Shown one piece after another: positions 8,139 to 15,443 of a DNA stretch of 21,546 nt. The notes below the pieces were generated by a model. That model was not told where the DNA came from. It saw only the letters and a list, made by a program, of their open reading frames with translations, and made no database searches. Every line of letters begins with the position of its first letter. The first letter of the stretch is position 1. A program made the position numbers and the translations under genes. Source of the DNA: Oscillospiraceae bacterium (lineage in GTDB: Bacteria; Bacillota; Clostridia; Oscillospirales; UBA929); the NCBI GenBank assembly GCA_031289065.1, contig JAITQI010000067.1, positions 1-21,546 on the forward strand, written 5' to 3'.

Positions 8139-9175
8139 AAATCATTTTGGACGCCATGGGCGGGGACAACGCCCCGGGGGCCGTGGTGCGCGGCGCGCTG
8201 CTGGCCCAGCAAGAGACCGACGCCGGTCTCCTGTTGGTGGGCCGCGGGGAAGACATCTTGCAGGTGATCAAGGACGAGGGATTGCCCTCTTTGCCGCCCG
8301 GCCTGGAAATCGCCCACGCCTCCCAGGTCGTCGGGATGGAGGATAACCCCTCTTCCGCCATTAAGGACAAGCCAGACTCCTCCATTGTGGTGGGGCTGAA
8401 CATGCTGGCCGAGGGCCGGGGCGACGCCTTTGTCTCGGCGGGAAGCACCGGGGCGGTGCTCACCGGGGCGACGCTGTTGGTCAAACGCATCCGGGGTATC
8501 CGCCGGGCGGCCCTGTCCCCCATCCTGCCCACCGAGCGCGGCGGCGCCCTGCTCATCGACAGCGGGGCCACCGCCGACTGCACCCCCGAATACCTGTTGC
8601 AGTTCGCCTGCATGGGTTCGCTGTATATGAAGCACGCCCAGGGCATTGAGGCCCCCCGGGTGGGCCTGCTCAACATCGGCGCGGAGGAGACCAAGGGCGA
8701 CGAGCTGCGCAAGGCGGCCCACAAGTTGCTCAAGCAGGCCCACGAGAAGGGGCTGATCCGCTTCGTGGGCAACGTGGAGGCCCGGGACGTGGCCTTCGGC
8801 GCGGCCGACGTGGTGGTGGCCGACGGCTTTTCGGGCAATATCCTGCTCAAGGCCAGCGAGGGCATCGGCCTGTATTTCGTCGAACTGCTCAAGCGCATGT
8901 ACGCCAAAAACCTCAAGAGCAAGCTGGGGGCGCTGCTGGTCAAGGACGGCCTGCGCTCTTTCAAAAAGGTGCTGGATTACGCCGAGTACGGCGGGGCCCC
9001 CTTCCTGGGTGTGTCCCGCCCGGTCATCAAGGCCCACGGTTCCTCCAACCCCCGGGCCATCGCCTCCTCCATCCGCCAGGCGCAGGCCTTCGCCCGCGCC
9101 GACGTGACCCGGCTCATCGCCGAAAACATCGAGGGGATGAAGCTGCCGGAGGCGGAGGGAGGTTTTCCGGCGTGA
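8135..9175 (+). CDS. plsX: Phosphate acyltransferase PlsX
   Basis: PlsX converts acyl-ACP and phosphate into acyl-phosphate, the acyl donor used by the membrane protein PlsY in the first step of phospholipid synthesis. The 346-residue protein opens with the typical MKIILDAMGGDNAP. It carries the family blocks SSAIKDKPDSS, DAFVSAGSTGAVL, VGLLNIGAEETKG and VADGFSGNILLKASEG. The ATG at 8135 overlaps the trmFO stop (ATGA), with GGAGGGAG just upstream (8120-8127). Its own stop overlaps the rnc GTG. In many Firmicutes plsX is followed by fabD, fabG and acpP before rnc; here those genes are absent and plsX runs directly into rnc. Confidence 0.96.
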   Translation: MKIILDAMGGDNAPGAVVRGALLAQQETDAGLLLVGRGEDILQVIKDEGLPSLPPGLEIAHASQVVGMEDNPSSAIKDKPDSSIVVGLNMLAEGRGDAFVSAGSTGAVLTGATLLVKRIRGIRRAALSPILPTERGGALLIDSGATADCTPEYLLQFACMGSLYMKHAQGIEAPRVGLLNIGAEETKGDELRKAAHKLLKQAHEKGLIRFVGNVEARDVAFGAADVVVADGFSGNILLKASEGIGLYFVELLKRMYAKNLKSKLGALLVKDGLRSFKKVLDYAEYGGAPFLGVSRPVIKAHGSSNPRAIASSIRQAQAFARADVTRLIAENIEGMKLPEAEGGFPA

Positions 9176-9843
9176 CCCCGTTGGAAGAGAGGATCGGATA
9201 TCGTTTTTTGCGCGCCACCCTGTACGAAACCGCTCTGACCCACAGCTCCCATTACAACGAAAACCGGAACACGTCCTCCGGCTGCAACGAGCGGCTGGAG
9301 TTTTTGGGGGATTCGGTGCTGGGCTTTTTGGCCGCCGAATACCTGTATGACAAATATGAGGACAAGACCGAGGGCGAGCTGACCCGGATGCGGGCGTCCC
9401 TGGTGTGCGAAACCAGCCTGGCCGCCGTGGCCCGGGTGCTGGGTCTCTCCGACGCCCTGCGCTTGGGCAAGGGGGAGGAGATGAGCGGGGGACGCCATCG
9501 GGCCTCCCTGCTGGCCGACGCTGTGGAAGCCGTGCTGGCCGCCATCTACCTGGACGGGGGCATGGAACCCGCTCGCCGGTTTACCCGTCAGTTCATCCTG
9601 GACGCCGGACGGGTGGAAAAGAGCGACTACAAGACCCGCCTCCAAGAGGTGCTCCAGCGGGACCCGCCCCGGCAGTACACCTACCATTTGGTGGCCCAGA
9701 GCGGTCCGGACCACGCCAAGGTGTTCACCGTGGAGGTACGCATCTCCGACATCACCGCCGGGCGCGGCTCCGGGGGCAGCAAAAAAGAAGCCGAACAGGC
9801 CGCCGCCAAATCCGCCCTGGAAGTGTTGGGGGAGACGGATTGA
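9172..9843 (+). CDS. rnc: Ribonuclease III
   Basis: Ribonuclease III cleaves double-stranded RNA in rRNA processing and mRNA turnover. The 223-residue protein has the N-terminal endonuclease domain with the signature NERLEFLGDSVLGFLAAEY. The acidic residues expected to bind metal are Glu40, Glu43, Asp47, Asp116 and Glu119 (LADAVEAVLAA). A C-terminal double-stranded-RNA-binding domain follows from about residue 155 (DYKTRLQEVLQ to GSKKEAEQAAAKSAL). The GTG start at 9172 overlaps the plsX stop (GTGA), and GGAGGGAGG-like bases lie just upstream. The gene is probably cotranscribed with trmFO and plsX. A hairpin with a short T-run follows its stop. Confidence 0.96.
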   Translation: MTPLEERIGYRFLRATLYETALTHSSHYNENRNTSSGCNERLEFLGDSVLGFLAAEYLYDKYEDKTEGELTRMRASLVCETSLAAVARVLGLSDALRLGKGEEMSGGRHRASLLADAVEAVLAAIYLDGGMEPARRFTRQFILDAGRVEKSDYKTRLQEVLQRDPPRQYTYHLVAQSGPDHAKVFTVEVRISDITAGRGSGGSKKEAEQAAAKSALEVLGETD

Positions 9844-9845
9844 CG

Positions 9846-9876
9846 ACGGGCGGGGTTTTGCGTCCTTTCCCGTTTT
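9846..9876 (+). terminator. Candidate terminator after rnc
   Basis: An imperfect 10-bp stem (ACGGGCGGGG at 9846-9855, CCTTTCCCGT at 9864-9873; one mismatch and two G-U pairs) with an 8-base loop is followed by TTT. It lies directly after the rnc stop and could end the trmFO-plsX-rnc transcript. The T-run is short. Confidence 0.4.
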
Positions 9877-9879
9877 CCG

Positions 9880-9893
9880 ACCTCTGACTTCTG
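9880..9893 (+). repeat. Heptanucleotide repeat, two units, before the AraC-type gene
   Basis: Two in-phase units, ACCTCTG and ACTTCTG, sit about four bases before the GCGGAGGGG ribosome binding region of the AraC-type gene. The 11-base string TCTGACTTCTG (9883-9893) is identical to 4303-4313 in the topA leader. Confidence 0.55.
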
Positions 9894-9910
9894 AAGCGCG
9901 GAGGGGTTTT

Positions 9911-11128
9911 ATGGACAGCCCATTGTATGAGCGGGTGCTGGCCTATGCGGGGCATTGGCGGGCGACCTGCGGCTTGGCGGTGGCAATCTTCGATTACGCG
10001 GCGCGGGACTTTACGTCGGACGCGCCTTGTTCTTTTTGCGCCGATTGCCTGCGCCACGGGGAGGGCCAATGCGATTTTCACATGGCCCACCGGTACAGCT
10101 GTTTCGAGGCCGAACGGTGGAACGGTTTGTATGTGTACTACTGCCCCATGAGCTTGGCTTTTTTGTCCACGGTGGTCTACGAGCGGGGGCGGGCGGCCTG
10201 GGCGGTGGTCTCCGGCCCGGTGGTCATGGGTGCGGTGGAAGACGCTCTGACCGAGGTCGCCGGGGCCATGACCGACGCGGTGCTGGCCCTACCCCGGCGC
10301 ACCCCGGGGGCCATCACCGCCCTGTCCCAGGTGCAGCGATCAATGGCCATGTATCTGTCCGAGCGGGACGCCGCCACCGCCGAGCAGGCCTCCCGCGCCC
10401 AGGCCGACATGCACAACACCCTGTACGACATCACCGAGCGGATGCGTTTCGGGCTGGAGGGGCGGTATCCTCTCGACATCGAGCGGCGGCTGCAGCGGAT
10501 GATTGTCCAGGGGGATCGGCAGGGGGCCAGGGAGCTCATCAACGAGCTGCTGGGCCGGGTGTATTTCGACTCTCAGTACGACTTCGGGGCCATTCGGGAG
10601 CGGGCCAAGGAGTTGGTGGTGCTGTTCTCCCGGGCCTCCATGGACGGTGGGGCCGACGCGGGGCAGATTTTCGGGCAGAACCGGGACTGCCTGACCGAAA
10701 TCGACGCCTGCCGCACCCTGGACGACCTCTCCCTCCTGCTGACCTCGATTTTTTACCGCTTTGTGGGGTATGTGTTCGACTTCAGCCAGTTCGCCCACGC
10801 CGACATTCTGTACAAGGTGGTGGGGTACCTGCGGGAAAACCTCTCCGAGAAGGTGACCATGGAGGAGCTGGCCGCCCGGGTCGGGCTGTCCCGGGGCTAC
10901 CTGGGGATGCTGTTCAAGGCCGAGATGGGGGCCACCTTCACCGACTATGTAAACGCCATGCGCGTTGAAAAGAGCAAGGAGCTGCTGCTCAACCCGGCGC
11001 TCTCCCTGGCCGAGATCGCCGACCTGGTGGGCTACAGCGACCAGAGTTATTACACCAAAAAATTCACCCAGCTCCTGGGGGTCACGCCGGGCCAGTACCG
11101 CAAGCGCCGGGGGCAGATCGAGGGGTAG
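9911..11128 (+). CDS. AraC-family regulator with N-terminal PocR sensory domain
   Basis: The ATG at 9911 follows GGAGGGG (9900-9906). The 405-residue protein has an N-terminal PocR-type ligand-binding domain (about 1-115), with Cys40, Cys43, Cys46, Cys54, Cys64 and Cys78 and the family-like stretch YYCPMSLAFLSTVVYERG followed by VVSGPVVMG. A helical middle region follows. The C-terminal AraC double helix-turn-helix (about 298-400) includes VTMEELAARVGLSRGYLGMLFK and IADLVGYSDQSYYTKKFTQ. PocR-domain regulators are known for control of 1,2-propanediol/cobalamin genes and occur beside corrinoid methyltransferase genes in Clostridia. The stop is four bases before a RACo-like gene, so I infer that it controls corrinoid-dependent one-carbon metabolism. 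The ligand is unknown; the cysteines could bind metal. Confidence 0.88.
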   Translation: MDSPLYERVLAYAGHWRATCGLAVAIFDYAARDFTSDAPCSFCADCLRHGEGQCDFHMAHRYSCFEAERWNGLYVYYCPMSLAFLSTVVYERGRAAWAVVSGPVVMGAVEDALTEVAGAMTDAVLALPRRTPGAITALSQVQRSMAMYLSERDAATAEQASRAQADMHNTLYDITERMRFGLEGRYPLDIERRLQRMIVQGDRQGARELINELLGRVYFDSQYDFGAIRERAKELVVLFSRASMDGGADAGQIFGQNRDCLTEIDACRTLDDLSLLLTSIFYRFVGYVFDFSQFAHADILYKVVGYLRENLSEKVTMEELAARVGLSRGYLGMLFKAEMGATFTDYVNAMRVEKSKELLLNPALSLAEIADLVGYSDQSYYTKKFTQLLGVTPGQYRKRRGQIEG

Positions 11129-11131
11129 CGC

Positions 11132-12712
11132 ATGGAGACTCGCGCCGTCACACTGGCCCCCCAAGGGGGGCCCACTATCCCCGGGACAGCCGCCCCGGGG
11201 ACGCTTCTGTCCGACCTGATCCGCGAGGCCGGGCTGACCTTTGCCCACCCCTGCGGGGGGCACGGCCTGTGCGGCCAGTGTTTGGTGTGGGTGTCCGGCG
11301 GGTTTTCCCCGGTGTCGGACGCCGAGGCCGCCCTCCTGGCCCGGCGGGACACGACGGCGGGGCCTGACGGGTTTGTCCCCCGGCTGGCCTGCCTGTGCCG
11401 GGTGACCGGGGACGGCGAGGCGCGGTTTCAGGGGGCGGCGGGCGGCGAGCCGCGGATGGCGGTCAAACATCGGCGGATACAAGGGGACACCGCGATTGGG
11501 GTGGCGGTTGATATGGGGACGACCACCCTGGCGGCGGCCCTGTATGTGCCCGGAGAGCGGGCCCCCGTGGCCGAGGTTCACGCCTTCAGCCGACAGTCCT
11601 CCTTCGGCGCGGACGTCCTCAGCCGCATTGATTACGCCAACACAAACGGCCTGTCCGCCCCCCGGGACGCCCTGGTGGGGCAGCTGACCGAGATGATCGC
11701 CGAACTGCTGGCCGGGGCGGGTTTGGCGCCGACCGCCTTGGGGCGGCTGGTGATGACCGGCAACACCACCATGTTGCACTTCCTGACCGGCCTTGACCCC
11801 CGGGGCCTCGGGGCCGCGCCCTTCACCCCGGTGAGCCTGTTCGGGACGGCGCGCCCCGCCGCCGCGCTGTTCCCCCTGCTGGGGCCGGGGGCGGAGCTGT
11901 ATCTGCCCCCTTGCGTCAGCGCTTATGTGGGGGCCGACCTTCTCTGCGGCGTTCTGGCCACCGGCCTGTGTGACACCCGGCGGCCCGCCCTGCTGGCGGA
12001 CGTGGGCACCAACGGGGAAATGGCCCTGTCCGTAGAGGGGGCTCTGCTGTGTTGCGCCACGGCGGCGGGCCCTGCCTTCGAGGGCGCGGGCATTGCCATG
12101 GGGATGCCCGCCCGGCCCGGAGCGGTCTCCCAGGTGGTCTGGGCGGACGGACAGCTTCGGTGCGTCACGGTGGGGGGCGGGACGCCGACGGGCCTGTGCG
12201 GCTCCGGCCTGCTGAGCGCGGTGGCCTTGCTGGGGCGGTTGGGGGCGCTGGAGGCCTCCGGACGCCTCCTGGCCGACGGCCACCCCTTGGCGGCCCATAT
12301 CCGCCCCCGGGACGGCCAACCCGCCCTGTGGCTGACCGACAGGGTGGTCCTGACGCAGGGGGACATCCGCGCCCTGCAGCTGGCCAAAGCCGCTGTCGCG
12401 GCGGGGATCGACACCCTGCTCCACGAGGCCGGGCTGGCCCCGGACGCGCTGGACGTTCTCTATTTGGCCGGGGGCTTCGGGAGCGGGCTTGATCCCGCCG
12501 AGGCCGCCGAGGTGGGGCTTTTCCCGGCGGCGCTGCTGAGTCGCACCCGGGCGGTGGGCAACGCCGCCCTCAACGGGGCCGCCCTCACCCTCTTTGACGC
12601 CGACGCCCGGGATGAGGCCGCCCGGGCCCGGGGAAACGCCCGGGAGGTTTCCCTGTCGGGGAGCGCCTACTTTATGGAGCGGTATGTGGAGCGGATGGCG
12701 TTTGACGCGTGA
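11132..12712 (+). CDS. RACo-like reductive activator of corrinoid proteins (2Fe-2S / ASKHA ATPase)
   Basis: Proteins of this family use ATP to drive one-electron reduction of inactive Co(II) in corrinoid methyltransferase proteins back to Co(I). The 526-residue protein begins with a plant-type ferredoxin domain: Cys41, Cys47 and Cys50 in CGGHGLCGQC, with the fourth ligand probably Cys87 (LACLC), for one [2Fe-2S] cluster. An ASKHA-type ATPase domain (DUF4445-like) follows, with GVAVDMGTTTLAAALYV at about 124-140, DVGTNGEMALS at about 290, GLCGSGLLSAVALL and LYLAGGFGSGLDP. It is somewhat shorter than characterised RACo proteins. The ATG at 11132 has GAGGGG upstream and lies three bases after the regulator's stop. 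No corrinoid protein or methyltransferase gene is in this window, so its client must be encoded elsewhere. Confidence 0.9.
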   Translation: METRAVTLAPQGGPTIPGTAAPGTLLSDLIREAGLTFAHPCGGHGLCGQCLVWVSGGFSPVSDAEAALLARRDTTAGPDGFVPRLACLCRVTGDGEARFQGAAGGEPRMAVKHRRIQGDTAIGVAVDMGTTTLAAALYVPGERAPVAEVHAFSRQSSFGADVLSRIDYANTNGLSAPRDALVGQLTEMIAELLAGAGLAPTALGRLVMTGNTTMLHFLTGLDPRGLGAAPFTPVSLFGTARPAAALFPLLGPGAELYLPPCVSAYVGADLLCGVLATGLCDTRRPALLADVGTNGEMALSVEGALLCCATAAGPAFEGAGIAMGMPARPGAVSQVVWADGQLRCVTVGGGTPTGLCGSGLLSAVALLGRLGALEASGRLLADGHPLAAHIRPRDGQPALWLTDRVVLTQGDIRALQLAKAAVAAGIDTLLHEAGLAPDALDVLYLAGGFGSGLDPAEAAEVGLFPAALLSRTRAVGNAALNGAALTLFDADARDEAARARGNAREVSLSGSAYFMERYVERMAFDA

Positions 12713-12740
12713 AAACGCGGCGGCGTTTTTACGCGTCAAA
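12701..12740. terminator. Long dyad between convergent genes (candidate bidirectional terminator)
   Basis: Arms at 12701-12718 and 12723-12740 are 18 bases each and complementary except for one G-U position, around a GGCG loop. The left arm contains the last codons and TGA of the RACo-like gene. Neither strand has a clean T-run after the full stem, but the inner stem carries GCGTTTTT. It lies 24 bases from the stop of the convergent permease gene. Confidence 0.6.
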
Positions 12741-12763
12741 ATGAAAAATTGTTGATTTGCTTT

Positions 12764-13861
12764 TTATGGGTTGGGGGTTTGTTTGTCTTCGGTTTTCCAC
12801 AGTTTGATGTAGCCCCAGTCTTGCATTTGTTTGAGGAGAATGGCCAGGAAGGGGAAGAGGATCATGCCCAGGACGCCGAAGGTTTGGAAGCCCACGTACA
12901 TGGCCAGCATGGCCACCACCGGGGGCAGGCCGATTTGATGCCCCACCAGCTTGGGTTCGGCGAAGCTGCGGGTCAGGGAACACACGGCAAACAGGATGAT
13001 CAGCCCCAGCGCCCGGCCGGTGTTGCCCGTGAGCAGGGCGATCCCGGCCCAGGGCACCAGCACCGCCCCCAGCCCCAGCACCGGCAGGGCGTCCACCAGG
13101 GCCACCGTGCCCGCCACGGTGAGGGGATACTCGATGCCCAACAGCCACATGCCCGCGCACAGTTGCAAAAAGGTCAGCAGGATCAAAATCCCCTGGGCTT
13201 TGAGCCACTTGCCCAGGGTGGCCGACAGGTGCCCTTTGGCCCGGGCCGCCCGTTCCCGCCAGGCGGCGGGCAGCTGGCGGAGTAAAAAGGCGGACACATG
13301 AGGGAAATCGCTGCTCAAAAAATAGGTGGACAGTACGCAGGTCATCACAAACAGGAACAGGTTGGGCAGCGCCCCGGCCACGCCGGTCACCCAACCGCCC
13401 AGGGTGGTGTAGACGCTCTGGGGGACGGTGATGCCCTCGTCGAGAATCTTGCCCAGGGAGTTGTTCAAAAAGTCCTGCATCCCCACCGGGGCGGCCACGA
13501 TGAGGGCCTGGACCCGGAGGGTCAGCTTGTCGGCGATGTCAGGCAGACCGGCCATCCATTCGGGGAGCTGTTTGAGCAGCCCCCCGATTTCGGTGATCAG
13601 CCGGGCGGCCAGCAGATAGGCCACCGCCGACAGCGCCCCGAAGACGGCCAGGGTACACAGCGCCGAGGCCGCCCAGCGGGGTAGACGCAGTTTCTCCCCC
13701 AAAAAGCGCACCGGGCGCTCCATCAGATAGGCCATGAGCAGGGCGATCAAAAAGGGTAGCACCCAACCCAGTCCCCAGCGCAAAAACGCCCATCCACCCA
13801 AAACGGCCAGGGCGGCGTACAGGAGTTTCCACAGCAGCTTGATCGATTTTTTCTCCGGCAT
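12764..13861 (-). CDS. AI-2E / YtvI-type multi-pass membrane permease
   Basis: This is the only complete minus-strand gene in the window. The start is the ATG at 13861, giving 365 residues; the open frame continues to 13945 but without a better start. An AAAGGCGG site lies upstream. The protein has about seven to eight hydrophobic segments, including an N-terminal pair (LLYAALAVLGGWAFLRWGL and WVLPFLIALLMAYLM), and a soluble loop in the middle. The C-terminal block (DALPVLGLGAVLVPWAG, EPKLVGHQIGLPPVVAMLAMY) is typical of the AI-2E/PerM/UPF0118 family. The pattern is closest in feel to YtvI, a sporulation-associated Bacillus member, but I cannot separate YtvI from other paralogues by eye. The substrate is unknown; proposals for the family include small signalling molecules and ions. 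Confidence 0.88.
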   Translation of the reverse strand: MPEKKSIKLLWKLLYAALAVLGGWAFLRWGLGWVLPFLIALLMAYLMERPVRFLGEKLRLPRWAASALCTLAVFGALSAVAYLLAARLITEIGGLLKQLPEWMAGLPDIADKLTLRVQALIVAAPVGMQDFLNNSLGKILDEGITVPQSVYTTLGGWVTGVAGALPNLFLFVMTCVLSTYFLSSDFPHVSAFLLRQLPAAWRERAARAKGHLSATLGKWLKAQGILILLTFLQLCAGMWLLGIEYPLTVAGTVALVDALPVLGLGAVLVPWAGIALLTGNTGRALGLIILFAVCSLTRSFAEPKLVGHQIGLPPVVAMLAMYVGFQTFGVLGMILFPFLAILLKQMQDWGYIKLWKTEDKQTPNP

Positions 13862-13990
13862 GGGGCTTACCCGCCTTTCCCCAACGTGTCCTCCCACCCT
13901 ATCACAGCGGGGGCGGGAAAGTTGCCGAAACGGGGGCGGGAACACGGAAAATCCCCCGGACGCGTTTCCTTTGCCTCCGCTGGGCCATAT

Positions 13991-14039
13991 GCTGACAAGG
14001 AGGGGGCCCGCACGCCTTCTGTTTTTCGGGCTTGTCAGC
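13991..14039. promoter_or_regulatory. 9-bp inverted repeat overlapping the hom -35 region
   Basis: GCTGACAAG (13991-13999) is the perfect reverse complement of CTTGTCAGC (14031-14039), 31 bases apart. The right arm contains the TTGTCA -35 box of the hom promoter. It could be an operator for an unknown regulator or the two arms of a hairpin; the sequence cannot say which. Confidence 0.4.
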
Positions 14040-14060
14040 CGCCGGGGGACATGTTACAAT
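14032..14060 (+). promoter_or_regulatory. Sigma-A type promoter for hom
   Basis: A -35 box TTGTCA (14032-14037) and a -10 box TACAAT (14055-14060) are separated by an ideal 17 bases. Transcription would begin near 14067, giving a leader of about 30 bases with the strong GAAGGAGGT ribosome binding site at 14081-14089. Confidence 0.75.
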
Positions 14061-14096
14061 ATTGGAGAGAATTTGTTCCCGAAGGAGGTGCCCGGT

Positions 14097-15242
14097 ATGA
14101 TCGGAGTGGCGTTGCTTGGCTATGGCGTCGTGGGGTCCGGCGTGGCCGACCTGTTGCGTCAAAACGCCGCGCACATCGCCCGCAAGGCCGGGCAGGACAT
14201 TGAACTGCGTTATATTTTGGATATCAGAGACCTGTCGGACACCCCTTACGCCGGGTTGGCGGTGAAGGATTTCGCCCTCATCGAGAACGACCCCGCCGTG
14301 CGGGTGGTGGCCGAGTGCATCGGCGGCGTGGGCGTGGCCCGGGACTTCATCCGGCGGTCGCTGCTGGCCGGGAAGCACGTGGTCACCTCCAACAAGGAGC
14401 TGGTGGCCGCTCACGGGGCCGAGTTGCTGGCCCTGGCCGAGGCCCGCAACCTGAATTTCCTGTTCGAGGCCAGCGTCGGGGGGGGCATTCCCGTTCTGCG
14501 CCCCATCGCCCAGTGCCTGGCGGCCAACCGTCTCAGCGAGGTCACCGGCATCCTCAACGGTACGACGAACTACATTTTGACCCGCATGTTCCGTCAGGGC
14601 GTGTCCTTTGACGAGGCGCTGGCCGAGGCCCGGGCCCGGGGCTACGCCGAGGCCGACCCCTCCGACGACATCCTGGGGCGGGACTCTTGCCGGAAAATCT
14701 GCATCCTGGCCTCTCTGGCCTTTGGCAAACACATTTACCCCGAACAGGTGGAGACCGAGGGCATCACCGCCCTGTCCGGCGGGGACGTGGCCTTCGCCCA
14801 GGCCCACGGATACCGGGTCAAGTTGCTGGGGCGGGCCCTGCGGGGCGAGAACGCCCCCGCCATTTGGGTGGCCCCCCATCTGGTGTCCGAGGATCACCCG
14901 TTGGCCGGGGTGTACGACGTGTTCAACGGCATTTGGATCAGCGGCGACGCCATCGGCGACGTGATGTTCTACGGACGCGGGGCGGGCAAACTGCCCACCG
15001 CCTCGGCCATGGTGGCCGACATCATCGACGCGGTGAAGCATCTGAGCGCCCGGAAATGGGTGGGCTGGCAGCCCTCCGAAGGCGGGGCCCCGTTGCCCCC
15101 CAAAGACCTCGCGAGCGCTTGGTACGCCCGCTTCCCCGACCCGGCCGACAGTCTGATCACCCCCATTCTGACCGAAACAGAATACGCCGCATGGGCCGAA
15201 GGGCAGGACATAAAACCGACGTATCGGATTCGGGTACTGTAA
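14097..15242 (+). CDS. hom: Homoserine dehydrogenase
   Basis: Homoserine dehydrogenase reduces aspartate semialdehyde to homoserine with NAD(P)H, the branch point to threonine and methionine. The ATG at 14097 lies seven bases after GAAGGAGGT. The 381-residue protein has the N-terminal nucleotide-binding motif (VALLGYGVVGSGVADLL) and VTSNKELVAAHG. The catalytic domain shows FEASVGGGIPVLRP, LNGTTNYILTRM and GYAEADPSDDILGRDSCRK. It is about 50 residues shorter than the Bacillus type; the C-terminus ends soon after the catalytic domain, and no complete regulatory ACT domain is recognisable. Feedback control of the pathway may therefore fall mainly on LysC downstream. It has its own promoter and is separated from lysC by a palindromic repeat element. 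Confidence 0.95.
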   Translation: MIGVALLGYGVVGSGVADLLRQNAAHIARKAGQDIELRYILDIRDLSDTPYAGLAVKDFALIENDPAVRVVAECIGGVGVARDFIRRSLLAGKHVVTSNKELVAAHGAELLALAEARNLNFLFEASVGGGIPVLRPIAQCLAANRLSEVTGILNGTTNYILTRMFRQGVSFDEALAEARARGYAEADPSDDILGRDSCRKICILASLAFGKHIYPEQVETEGITALSGGDVAFAQAHGYRVKLLGRALRGENAPAIWVAPHLVSEDHPLAGVYDVFNGIWISGDAIGDVMFYGRGAGKLPTASAMVADIIDAVKHLSARKWVGWQPSEGGAPLPPKDLASAWYARFPDPADSLITPILTETEYAAWAEGQDIKPTYRIRVL

Positions 15243-15263
15243 TTGCCCCTGTGGGGGGCAATT
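15241..15263 (+). terminator. Hairpin at the hom stop
   Basis: A perfect 9-bp stem (AATTGCCCC at 15241-15249, GGGGCAATT at 15255-15263) with a 5-base loop begins inside the hom TAA. It is followed by A-rich rather than T-rich sequence on the + strand, so it is a terminator candidate without a U-tract. Confidence 0.45.
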
Positions 15264-15264
15264 A

Positions 15265-15388
15265 CAAATTAAAAATTCAGAATTAAAAATTAAAAAATTG
15301 TAGTATCGCGCTACACGCGATGATTTGATATTTAATTTGCCGCGCAGCGGCTCCGCAAGGTTTTATTTTTCATTTTTCATTTTTCATT
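15265..15388 (+). repeat. MITE-like palindromic element, copy 1 (diverged)
   Basis: This is an AT-bordered, GC-centred element in the hom-lysC gap. The core 15280-15358 aligns with the reverse complement of 21003-21080 at about 64 of 79 positions by hand (one gap). It keeps internal hairpins, ATCGCG/CGCGAT (15304-15320) and GCCGC/GCGGC (15339-15351). The left border repeats AATTAAAAATT-like units; the right border has three TTTTTCAT units (about 15365-15388). The ends are less symmetrical than in copy 2, so it is probably an old copy. No protein is encoded in it. Confidence 0.75.
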
Positions 15389-15443
15389 CACGTTCCTCTC
15401 TCCCGAACTGGCGGGAACCAACCTCTGAAGGGGGCTTCGTACT

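Noticed and set aside
10340..12739. 799-residue open frame on the minus strand opposite the RACo-like gene
   Set aside because: Very Gly/Pro/Gln-rich shadow frame over two well-identified genes; no recognisable motif.
12738..12765. Third copy of the palindromic element (AAAATGAAAAATTG)
   Set aside because: Only a short A/T-rich similarity to the border of copy 1; no GC-rich core or inverted repeat of the element is present.
13862..13945. N-terminal extension of the YtvI-like permease
   Set aside because: The extra 28 residues are Pro/Arg-rich, have no ribosome binding site and no homology pattern; the ATG at 13861 fits the family start.
15243..15443. Lysine riboswitch before lysC
   Set aside because: The gap is short and mostly filled by the AT-bordered palindromic element; none of the conserved lysine-riboswitch core is visible.
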